A stretch of DNA of 64,000 bases from Papaver somniferum (Eukaryota; Streptophyta; Magnoliopsida; Ranunculales; Papaveraceae), in NCBI RefSeq assembly GCF_003573695.1, contig NC_039361.1, positions 101,248,279-101,312,278 of the forward strand, read 5' to 3'. The position numbers and the translations under genes were made by a program. The first letter of the stretch is position 1; each line of letters starts with the position of its first letter. Under the pieces are notes generated by a model. That model saw nothing but the letters and a program-made list of their open reading frames with translations. It made no database searches and had not been told where the DNA came from. Positions 55,985-64,000 of this stretch are shown piece by piece.

Positions 55985-56385
55985 ATTCACCAATATTTTT
56001 GATTAATATTTTATTGGGTCACGACACTAGTAAATAATTCTTTGAATTGAGCAATACTTGCTCAGTTGCTCGAATATTGATCCAACCATCAATATTCGGT
56101 AATTCATCAGTAGTTTGTCGAATTGAGCAACACTTGCTCAATTGCACGTCAAATTACCAATATTCAGTATTTTGTTGAATTGAGCAACACTTGCTCAGTT
56201 GCACACCAAAATTATCGAATAAGTCGAATTGAGTAATACTTGCTCAGTTGCTCGACAAACTCTCGGTATTCGGCAATTCGTCGAATTGAGCAATACTTGC
56301 TCAGTTGCTCAACAAACTCTCAATATTCGGAAATTCGTCGAGTTGAGAAATACTTGCTCAGTCGCTCTAGTCGATAATTCATAGA
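55985..56385. repeat. About 60-65-bp repeat in U3, 6 copies
   Basis: Units share GAATTGAGCAAYACTTGCTC followed by AGTTGCTCGACAAA and a TCAATATTCGG-AATTC block. Six clear copies between 56,045 and 56,370. Confidence 0.85.
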
Positions 56386-56786
56386 CACCTCAGAGAACTA
56401 CATGTTCAATCCATGAATCGCTGAGCATTCACCACTTATGCTCGATTCAACAAAACTAGACTCACAGTCTAAATCAGTCAACAACTGATCAACTAATACA
56501 CGTCTGCCTTGCAGACTCCACGATTCGTGAAATATCAATCACGTCACAAATTGGGGGATATCACTTAGGGTTTTGGTCTGGCGGTCTACAGCACGTGGAT
56601 TCATCCACAACGAAAAATGTGCGTAAGTCGTGTAAACGGTTGAAGGAGTTAGCAAAGTAGTGGGTGCATGATCAGTCAAGTCTCCGCACGACATGGAACT
56701 GACTTTACCACGATCTCCCACTTTCCCACTCTTTCACTCAATAAACCGTCACACTTACAGGTTTCTGTGGTACATCATTCTTGCAA

Positions 56787-56794
56787 TATAAATA
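56787..56794 (+). promoter_or_regulatory. TATA box of plus-strand Tat LTR
   Basis: TATAAATA, 414 bp before the PBS, similar in sequence and spacing to 1570 and 8233 in the minus-strand elements. Confidence 0.6.
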
Positions 56795-57200
56795 AGTCTA
56801 AATCGAGGACATCAGGATATCATCAATCATCGATTATCATCATTATCCGTCAACAACTCGATATAAACTTATTCACAGAACTCAACTTCAGGAGTTCAGC
56901 AATATTGCAGAAACCTTCAACACACCCATAATCCTTGATCATCACTGATCCCACACAACTCTCATCTTCCCTCCTACAGATCAACCCATCTCCCTCTTTG
57001 TGACCGAATTGACTCTGGAACGGCCATTGTCTTGGTTTAGGCCGGAGTCATACAGATTGATTTCCTGAATCTAAGCACCCCCTTTGCAGTGGTGCATCTG
57101 TGTGAGGATTAACATTTTGCCCGACTGAGGAGTCTCGACAGCACGATCGACTCTCCACTTTCCTAAAAAACCGGCGGCTCGTTTTTCCCCATCCACAGAT

Positions 57201-57218
57201 TGGCGACCACAGTGGGAG
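57201..57218 (+). other. Primer-binding site of plus-strand Tat element
   Basis: TGGCGACCACAGTGGGAG, three bases after the LTR edge, the same as in the minus-strand elements. Confidence 0.85.
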
Positions 57219-57254
57219 ATTAATCTCTCGTTTGCAATCTTTCATTTTCGCAAG

Positions 57255-57950
57255 ATGGTTGGTCTTAGATCTAATTCAGTTTCTTAAAACTCCAGTCAGA
57301 GTCTTTCAAATGGTGACGCTTCTCTAACTCACCCGAATGATTCTGGTAACATTCATCATCCGTACTTTACTACTCCCTTTTCATCTATTGGTGCATTTGA
57401 TGGAGAAATTCCGTCACTAGCTGAACTGGCACGAAGGCAAGAGATTTTGGAAAGAAACATAAATCGATTGAAAAGAACAATTGATAATTTGTTCAACTGC
57501 ATGGTGGACCTGATAAGAATCTTAGGAGCTCAAGTTGTGGAGCGCTCATCTCTTGACACCACTGACGCTAAACCTCAAGCCAACAACTTCACCACTTATG
57601 AAAAGCCGGTGGAACAAGACGTCACACATCTAATCGAGAATCTATGCGAACTTCTGCATTTCTCCAGAGATCAGCGCACAAACACGTTTGTCGCTCTCAA
57701 CAAAATATCACCCGATGTGCGAATAGTTCCATCATCTCCGGTGGTTGAACAAGTGTCCATGGTATCTGAACTCTCAATCAACAACATCACCTTCACTGAG
57801 GAAGATCGAATGGCGGAGAAAGGGCATAACCGAGCCTTGTTCGTTACTGCTTCAATTAAGGACTCTGAATTCATGAGAGTTCTCATCGATACGGGGGCTT
57901 CCACGAATCTTATCACTATGAAGACTCTCAAGGAGGCCAAAGTTCCATAA
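57255..57950 (+). pseudogene. Gypsy gag N-terminus fused to spacer, capsid missing
   Basis: ATG at 57,255 (MVGLRSNS) matches the gag start of the minus-strand relative; a TAA follows at codon 11 (57,285). The helix ELARRQEILERNINRLKR corresponds to the DLMERQEVLARAQ helix of the relative. The text then jumps to a spacer (LIENLCELLHFSRDQRTN) that in the relative lies after capsid and zinc knuckle. The capsid and knuckle, about 400 residues, are therefore absent. The segment ends in the protease motif VLIDTGASTNLI, with an in-frame TAA at 57,948 just after it. Confidence 0.75.
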
Positions 57951-58478
57951 ATCAAGATCGTTCATCATGCCATATTAATGACGGGTTTTGAAGGAAGCCA
58001 GAGTCACACATACGGGTATGTCTATGTGGATCTGAAAGTAGGGCCGATTCAATCCACTGTCAAATTTCACGTGATCGAGAAAGACCCTGACTATCACATG
58101 ATACTCGAAAGGCCATGTCTTCACGACAATAAAGTTGTTCCTTCGACGTACCATCAATGTATGAAAGCTTTGTTCAACAACAAAATTGTTCGTATCCCAG
58201 CCTCAGTGTCTCCTTATGCTCCGATTTACAATGCTGAGTTCCTGGAACATCCAAAGAGCATCCCCGAACCTCCAAGCAAGATCTCCAGTATGCCACCCCC
58301 AAGTTGGAAATCTATTGAGAAAGTCGACAAACCATCATCAACAGATGCTAAATCTATCAAGTTTTCCACCACAACACTCAAGCGTCGTCAATGTCAAGGT
58401 ACGACTCAGAAAAAGTCCAACTTTATTACTGTTTATGATGCAGAGGGGAGAGTCATTTATCTCTGTCGTAAGGATTAG
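57800..58478 (+). pseudogene. Gypsy aspartic protease
   Basis: Same frame as gag. The catalytic motif LIDTGAS is at about 57,886, followed across the TAA at 57,948 by GYVYVDLKVGPIQSTVKFHV and DYHMILERPCLHDN, the flap and ILG-like strands of Tat-type retropepsins. Ends in a linker with stops at 58,476 and 58,530. The catalytic triad is intact but the stops preclude a full polyprotein. Confidence 0.8.
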
Positions 58479-58532
58479 CAATTAACAGGGGAGGTCGATG
58501 AAAAGTCTCCCCGCCCTGAAGAATCATGCTAG

Positions 58533-59291
58533 AGTGAGAAATCTCCCGATGAAGAAATTCGAGATGCACCACGACAGCTGCAAGATGGCACAGAATCCAC
58601 AACCGACGACCTCGAGACTATCAACGTTGGAACGGATGAAAACTCAAGGCCAATTCTAATCAGTCCCGCTCTCTCAGCTGAGGAACGAGAAGGATTGATA
58701 CGCCTGTTGAAAGAGTATCAATATATCTTCGCCTGGACGTACGAAGAGATGCCTGGCCTAGACGACAAATTGGTTACTCATCATCTGCACATCACTCCCG
58801 GTTCCAAACCCGTCAAACAGCCGCCCAGGAAATTCATACACGATGTTGAGGAACAAATCAAGGTGGAAATCCAGAAACTACTAACAACGGGGTTCATCAA
58901 ACCCATTCAACATCCAACATGGCTAGCGAACATTGTCCCAGTCGGGAAGAAAAATGGACAGATCCGGTGCTGTGTAGATTTCAGGAACCTGAACAAGTGC
59001 TGCCCAAAGGATGACTTTCCATTGCCAAACATTGATATGCTCGTCGATGCAACCAGTGGCCATGACATGTTCTCATTCATGGATGGTTATAGTGGATATA
59101 ACCAAATCAATATGTACGATCATGTTGCTAACAAGACTGCATTCAGAACCCCCATTGGAAACTTCCAATATACAGTGATGCCTTTCGGCTTGAAGAATGC
59201 AGGAGCCACTTATCAGCGGGCCATGACTGCAATATTTCATGAAATGATGCACAAGGAAGTAGTAGACTATGTCGACGATGTGGTGGTGAAA
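58533..59291 (+). pseudogene. Gypsy reverse transcriptase (palm and fingers)
   Basis: Open in the polyprotein frame. Motifs: YIFAWTYEEMPGLD, HHLHITPGSKPVKQPPRKF, IKVEIQKLLTTGFI, WLANIVPVGKKNGQIRCCVD with the Asp of domain 2, FPLPNIDMLVDATSGHDMFS, MDGYSGYNQI, VMPFGLKNAGATYQR, and the catalytic YVDDVVVK. A TAA replaces the next codon at 59,292. All catalytic Asp residues (D in FMDGYSG and the DD pair) are present. Places the element in the Tat/Athila branch of Ty3/gypsy. Confidence 0.95.
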
Positions 59292-59294
59292 TAA

Positions 59295-59999
59295 AAGACC
59301 TGGGCGTCCCACCTAGACATTCTGAGACAAGTCTTCGAAAGATGCAGATAATACAAACTGAAGATGAATCCCCTGAAATGTGCTTTTGGTGTTTCTTCCG
59401 GAAAGTTTCTTGGATTCTTGGTCACTACAGAAGGAACCAAGGTCGACCCAGACAAAACAAAAGCCATTACTACCATGCCGCCTCCCCGAACTATGAAAGA
59501 GCTCTAGAGTTTCATGGGAAAAGTCAATTACATCCGGCGGTTCATTCCTGGACTCGCTCAACTCATTGCTTCATTCACTCTGTTGAAGAAAGGAGCAAAT
59601 TTTGCATGGACAGTCGTTCAACAAGAAGAATTCCAGAAAATACAACAGATATTATTATCGCCTGCTGTCATGAAATCTCCAGTGCAAGGACGGCCTCTGA
59701 TACTTTACACGGCTTCCAGTTACGTAGCTATTGGAGCACTCCTCGCTTAAGAGGATGAAGAAGGTATCAAACACCCAATCTATTACTTCAGTTGCACAAT
59801 GAGGAATGCTCAACTCCGGTACCCAAAGGCTGAAAGGGCGTGTCTGGCGTTGGTTCACGCAATTCAGAGGTTCAGAAATTATCTACTATCAAACATGATC
59901 GTGCTGATGGCCAAATCTGATCCAATAAATTTCTTACTTTCGAAACCTGCTCTGATCGAAAGACCGGCGAAATGGCTACTTCAAATGTCATAATTTGAC
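59295..59999 (+). pseudogene. RT thumb/connection and first RNase H
   Basis: Frame continues after the TAA: LKMNPLKCAFGVSSGKFLGF, then FMGKVNYIRRFIPGLAQLIA (connection), then a Ty3-type RNase H remnant with RPLILYTASSYVAIGALLA, the Y-F-S strand and YPKAERACLALVHAIQRFRN. In-frame stops lie at 59,349, 59,505, 59,748 and 59,991. The usual first catalytic Asp (Y-x-D/S position) is Thr here, as in Tat elements whose first RNase H is degenerate and is replaced by a second domain. Confidence 0.85.
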
Positions 60000-60002
60000 A
60001 TA

Positions 60003-60422
60003 GCGTGTGTCCCTCCAAAAGAAATCAAAGGACAAGCAGTTGCAGACTTACTTGCCGCTTTCCCTGGAGAAGATATCACGATGTTGCATGAAGAAGTGCC
60101 CGGTGAGTTTCCAGAAATTTCAATCATTCAGGAAGAAACGTGGCTATTATATTTTGATGGGTCCGCCACTCCGAGCAATGATACCGGTGGGGCGGGTATT
60201 GTGCTGGTATGTCCATCCGGTGAAGTCTTCTCACATTCATTCAAGCTGGATTTCCAGTGCACCAACAATTCAGCAGAATATGAAGCTTTTCTCCTAGGGC
60301 TATCTTTGGCCAAGAAAGCAGGAGCGAAACATCTAGAGATCAGGGGAGACTCAAAGTTGCTGGTCAATCAAATGAATGGCGTATACTCTCTCAAAGAAAT
60401 AACACTTTCCATTCAGGACTGA
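60003..60422 (+). pseudogene. Second, archaeal-type RNase H of Tat lineage
   Basis: Text LYFDGSATPSNDTGGAGIVL (first Asp), then NNSAEYEAFLLGLSLAKKAG (Glu) and HLEIRGDSKLLVNQMNG (second Asp). This RVT_3-type aRNH next to a degenerate first RNase H is diagnostic of Tat-lineage plant gypsy elements (TatII/TatIII, Ogre-like). It is intact up to a stop at about 60,420 where the frame changes. Confidence 0.9.
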
Positions 60423-62198
60423 GGCACAACGACTATTAGCTCATTTTTCCTATGCAACAATTGTCCATACCGGACGCACCAACAATAGACATGTGATTGT
60501 CTAGCGACCCTAGCATCCAAACTGCAATTTGAGGGGTCTGAGAAATCCATCACTGTGCAAAGACGCTGTGTCATCCACCTGGCTTACTCAAGTCGAAGAT
60601 GCTCAGTCAAGCGACTGGCGAGCGCCCATTATTCATGAATTGAGCAATTCTCTTACGGAGGGGAAAATTAGCCTCAAGGAGTTGAAAAACTTTTTCCTGC
60701 TGCACGGAGCGTTATATTATCGCAATCCTGATGGATCCCTGTCTCGATGCCTCGGAGATGAAGAAGCCGAACAACTCAAACGTATACATGAAGAAGTGGG
60801 CAAACTCTAGTGGTCACACTTTACAGAAGGCTTCAAAGGCTCGGATACTATTGGCCTTCCATGGAAGCTCAGTCGAGGATGCTGCAAGGATCATCTCCCA
60901 ATTTTCAGACACCACCTCATTATTTGGATGTTCTAACACTTCATCACACTGGGGACTGGAGAGAACCTTACATAAAATATCTTCGTGACAACGATCTTCC
61001 GTCAGAGAAGAGAGGTGCAATCAAACTCATTCAGAGAGCCAAACTTTTTGTCTACTTGGAAGGGATTTTGTATCGCAAAAGCTTCGGTGGGAATCTACTG
61101 AGATGCTTGGCCGAGCATGAAATTGCCATAATTTTGAAAGAAATGCATGAAGGTGAACACTAAGGGAAGAAGAAATTGTTTCTCCAAATCCATGAGAAAT
61201 ATTACTGGCGAACCATGGAAGATGACGCAGCTGCCGACGTTCGGAGATGTCATCAATGCCAAGTTCATGGTAACCTCATCCACACTCCTTGTCTTCCATT
61301 ACATTCTGTGAGCAGTCCGTGGCCCTTATATAGCTGGGGACTGGATATCATAGGAAAGATCAATTTGGCATCTTCAAAGCAGCATGAATACATCATCACA
61401 GAAACATAGTATTTCACCAAATGGTTCGAGGCTATTCCTCTTCGAAGCACCACTGGAGTCACAATTGCATCTTTCATCAAAGAGTTCATCATATGCAGAT
61501 TCGGCGTTCCTAAACATGTCATCATGGATAATGGAACTCCTTTTTCCAACAAACATGTTGCAGAATTGCTCGAAGAATACGGAATCAAACAGATTTTCTC
61601 CACACCATAATATCCCCAAGGAAACGGGCAGGCGGAGAGTACCAACAAAACCTTGATTCGGATTTTCAATCGAACAGTTCATGATAATCCACGGACGTGG
61701 CATGAGGAATTTCCCATGGCTTTGTGGGCCTACCGAACCGCACTAAGAAGCTCAATTGGTACTTCACCATACTCACTCTTTTATGGCACCGATGCCATTC
61801 TCCCAGCCGAAATCAAGGTTTCCTCTGCAAGAATCGCAGCAGCTAGTGGAGTACAATGGGATGAAGCAGAAGTCTCAGATTCAAGAATTGCTGAATTGGA
61901 CATGCTCGATTCAAGAAGAGCCAAGGTGGAAAAATATGTAGAAACCTACAAACAAAGGGTTTCCAAGGCCTACAACAAACTAGTAAGACCTCGAACATTT
62001 CAAGTAGGAGATTTGGTTTTGAAAACAGCAAATCATATCCGACGAGACATGTCCGCTCCCAAGTTCTCTCCGAAATGGGAAGGACCTTATATGATCATCA
62101 AAGCAGTATCCAGCGGATATTACAAAATCTTAGTTGTTAATGGAGGAGTTGAAGGAAACATCATCAACGGAAAGTGGCTCAAGGTGTATTATGCTTGA
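60423..62198 (+). pseudogene. Gypsy integrase with two zinc-binding modules
   Basis: After two frameshifts (about 60,420 and 60,800) the text is integrase. Module 1: DWRAPIIHEL...ALYYRNPDGSLSRCL, HEEV, HTLYRRLQRLGYYWPSM, with the Cys pair degraded to S-P-N-F. Module 2: DWREPYIKYL...ILYRKSFGGNLLRCL, MHEGEH, KYYWRTMEDDAAADVRRCHQC. Catalytic core: GLDIIGK (Asp), HVIMDNGTPFSN (Asp), NGQAESTNK (Glu). The C-terminal part ends FSPKWEGPYMIIKAV and WLKVYYA, then TGA at 62,196. No chromodomain. Stops are present within the core. Confidence 0.9.
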
Positions 62199-62366
62199 AC
62201 AATCATTGGAAGTATTAAATTTCTAAATGTAATTTTTGTTTTCTCCAAAAGAGCAATATGCTCATTCACTCAAAATTCAAAATATCATATGAATCTCACA
62301 AAAATCTTTCAATCACCTAATTTATTCAAAGAAAAATCTCAAACCTACATAAAATCTTCCTCTCAC
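62199..62366. other. Spacer between pol and antisense ORF
   Basis: AT-rich, no signal; the 3' ends of the pol frame and the antisense ORF converge here. Confidence 0.5.
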
Positions 62367-63263
62367 TCAGAACAAACCATCCAACAGAGGATAATCTCTA
62401 TAGGTAACGCTGTCAAGTTTCTTCTGGAAATTTTTGGTTTTCACCTGAAAGTTCTGAACTGCCTTGTGAATTTTGATCATCTTGATTCGATGAAGAAGCC
62501 AACCTATGTTAAACTGCAGGGTTTCACAGTTTGAAATCATCTCATCCCATTTGTGCAGTTCATGATTCTTGACATCTCGCAGATGCGTCCGGTTCATCTC
62601 TTCAATGATCGGTAACAACCCTGTAACTGTAGTTAGGAGGGTTGGTAGAAAGCCTTTCCATACTTCGTTCGTATCAATATGCCCGTACCTTCTCCAAATT
62701 TTGGTGTACAGGGGCGCGTGACACTTGGGAATGACGAATTCCCCAACCACTTCATTATTCGGGAAATTGTTGATCATGGGAGCCTCAAACGGGAGTCCAG
62801 CTGTTGGATACTTAGGAGCACGAGATCTAACCTCAGTATCCACAGAATCAGTGGAGTTCTCGTCGACACGGTTGTTGCTATCATCAATCACAACCGCGGA
62901 TTTCCTTTTTCTAGCATCGACGACGACATGAACATCAACCTGCGATGAAATGATGGAGTATTTAATGGTATTGACCATTGAGCATGGTAAAAATCTCAGT
63001 CGAGAAGTTATGAAATTACTTACAGACGTTCTGGAATCAACAGGAGCCGACCTATACCGGGTAGGAGCTTTAACCGTACGTTTAGGTCTCAAGCTACGAG
63101 AGGAATGCTAATTCTTTTCATTATCCTGCAATAAATTCTTTTTTTGATCAATCATCCTGATCGAGCAAAAGACAAGAGAAGAAATGTAACTCACCGAGAC
63201 GGATACTACCATAGCATGTTCGGCATGAGATTCACTTCTGGAAGAAACACTACTTCTGGACAT
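62367..63263 (-). CDS. Antisense ORF of Tat element
   Basis: Minus-strand start MSRSSVSS at 63,263. A possible 69-bp intron (63,126-63,194, GTGAGT...GCAG) and a second of 84 bp (62,940-63,023, GTAAGT...GCAG) have lengths divisible by three, so the frame is open with or without splicing. A TAG at 63,108 interrupts it. Downstream text: RPKRTVKAPTRYRSAP (basic), KRKSAVVIDDSN, an acidic stretch, then a helical domain (YTKIWRRYGHIDTNEVWKGF, LLPIIEEMNRTHLRDVKNHE, FNIGWLLHRIKMIKI). Location between integrase and the 3' LTR, in antisense, matches known Tat-lineage antisense ORFs. Function unknown. A homologous domain is not obvious in the other antisense ORFs of this window. Confidence 0.6.
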
Positions 63264-63734
63264 AGTGACGAGAGGTAGGATTGTGATCAAAATTTATTTT
63301 GATGATACACAAAGGCAGCAGATGGTCGACTGTTTAAATAAAACCCTAAGTCCAATGTGGATGCTTATCCCCTAACGGATAAACAAGTCTGTTGCGGTTT
63401 CTACTGAAACCCTAAATCTCGAATCAGATGCGTGGCAGATGGGAGAAGAGTAACAATGCTGGGGACTGACGGTTCAGATGTAATCAACATTACAACTACG
63501 GATGGATTGATCGTCTGGTAGGCCACGTGTCTTCTAGACAGCTCATGTGATTTCATTCTGTGGGTAATTATTGTCTATGTGGACATTGGTCCATCTACTG
63601 GAGATGTGAGGAAGATTCAGAAAGGGGATACTACAAGGAATTACAGTTCAAAAAAAAATAATCTCCAAGGAAACATCTCTACATCCAAGCTGCTTAAACC
63701 AGAGAACATCTACTTCAACGGAAAATAAATAGTC
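63264..63734. other. Non-coding gap between antisense ORFs
   Basis: May contain the promoter of the antisense ORF: minus-strand AT-rich TTTATTTAAACAG text lies near 63,330. Nothing else supported. Confidence 0.35.
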
Positions 63735-63938
63735 TCAGAGAGAATCATCTTCGAGTTCTTCATCAGAATCACTATCACGGCCATTGATGAAGTCTGGGTG
63801 GATATTAGGATCATATGAGTCTGAGTCATCCTCTGCTTCGTACTCAGCTTCGAGTTCAGCTCCAACCTGCTTCGCAATCTTGTGAAGTTTTCTGGTACGC
63901 CGGTCTGGCTTAATCTCGTAATTCCGTACCACCCACAC
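63735..63938 (-). CDS. Acidic tail of a second antisense ORF (partial)
   Basis: The minus frame ends at 63,735 with a strongly acidic tail (EYEAEDDSDSYDPN, then GRDSDSDEELEDDSL) after a basic segment (KPDRRTRKLHKI). The open frame may start further right, outside the window or across an intron. It is in the antisense zone upstream of the 3' LTR, so it may be another exon or a second antisense gene of the same element. Confidence 0.4.
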   Translation of the reverse strand: MWVVRNYEIKPDRRTRKLHKIAKQVGAELEAEYEAEDDSDSYDPNIHPDFINGRDSDSDEELEDDSL

Positions 63939-64000
63939 AGTTTCCTCGAAGCATTAGCGTCAGAGTCGGAGGGTACACCATCAACAAATCGACGCCTCTC

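Larger units (their letters stand above)
53644..57197 (+). mobile_element. 5' LTR of plus-strand Tat-lineage gypsy element (about 3.55 kb)
   Basis: The right edge is set by ...CCATCCACA three bases before the PBS at 57,201. The left edge (TGTTTCTGACACGG) is the best TG start and is provisional. The last 400 bp share GGTTTAGGCCGGA-TCATACAGATTGAT with the minus-strand Tat LTRs, so R/U5 is conserved while U3 is not. U3 is built of four different tandem-repeat families. Confidence 0.75.

Noticed and set aside
57201..57218. Assigning the PBS to a specific tRNA
   Set aside because: The 18-bp match could not be tied to a tRNA species with confidence without a search.

Overview
The window is repeat-derived nuclear DNA of a flowering plant. 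I found no intact host gene, tRNA, rRNA or CRISPR array. The organism is a plant because of Tat-type Ty3/gypsy elements with a second RNase H, copia elements with UBN2-type gag, L1-like LINEs with DUF4283 ORF1 and C-terminal RNase H, a TRIM, and Tourist-like MITEs. A eudicot is likely; the species cannot be read from these elements.

Layout. (1) 1-11,899: minus-strand Tat-lineage gypsy sequence ordered internal remnant, LTR (1202-3889), gag-bearing internal region (3890-7864), LTR (7865-11899). Both LTRs carry minisatellites, above all a 69-bp array at 10.1-11.7 kb that keeps several frames open. (2) 12.3-14.8 kb: minus-strand truncated LINE. (3) 14,789-48,762: a diverged copia-type LTR split at an ATATC target site by a copia element (15,401-47,605) that has itself been invaded. 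Its gag is interrupted by a related solo LTR (18,126-38,074). That LTR holds a gypsy-type element (20,378-37,942) with two Tourist-like MITEs, a TRIM that itself contains a 2-kb fold-back element, a multi-exon antisense ORF, a captured SR-splicing-factor exon, and a nearly full-length LINE (31,032-37,474) with a 16-bp target duplication. A probable chromovirus-type solo LTR (about 39.16-42.81 kb) also sits in the copia gag. (4) 48,763-about 53.6 kb: a minus-strand copia relative lying tail-to-tail with the first. (5) About 53.64 kb to the window end: plus-strand Tat-lineage gypsy element with a 3.5-kb LTR, gag N-terminus, protease, RT, two RNase H domains, integrase, and antisense ORFs upstream of an unseen 3' LTR.

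How the parts relate. The two Tat elements share a primer-binding site, a gag start and R/U5 sequence, but one keeps capsid and lacks RT/integrase while the other keeps pol and lacks capsid. The copia copies have gag and a small 3' ORF but no pol. Most elements here therefore look non-autonomous or dead, and the order of insertions can be read from the target-site duplications.
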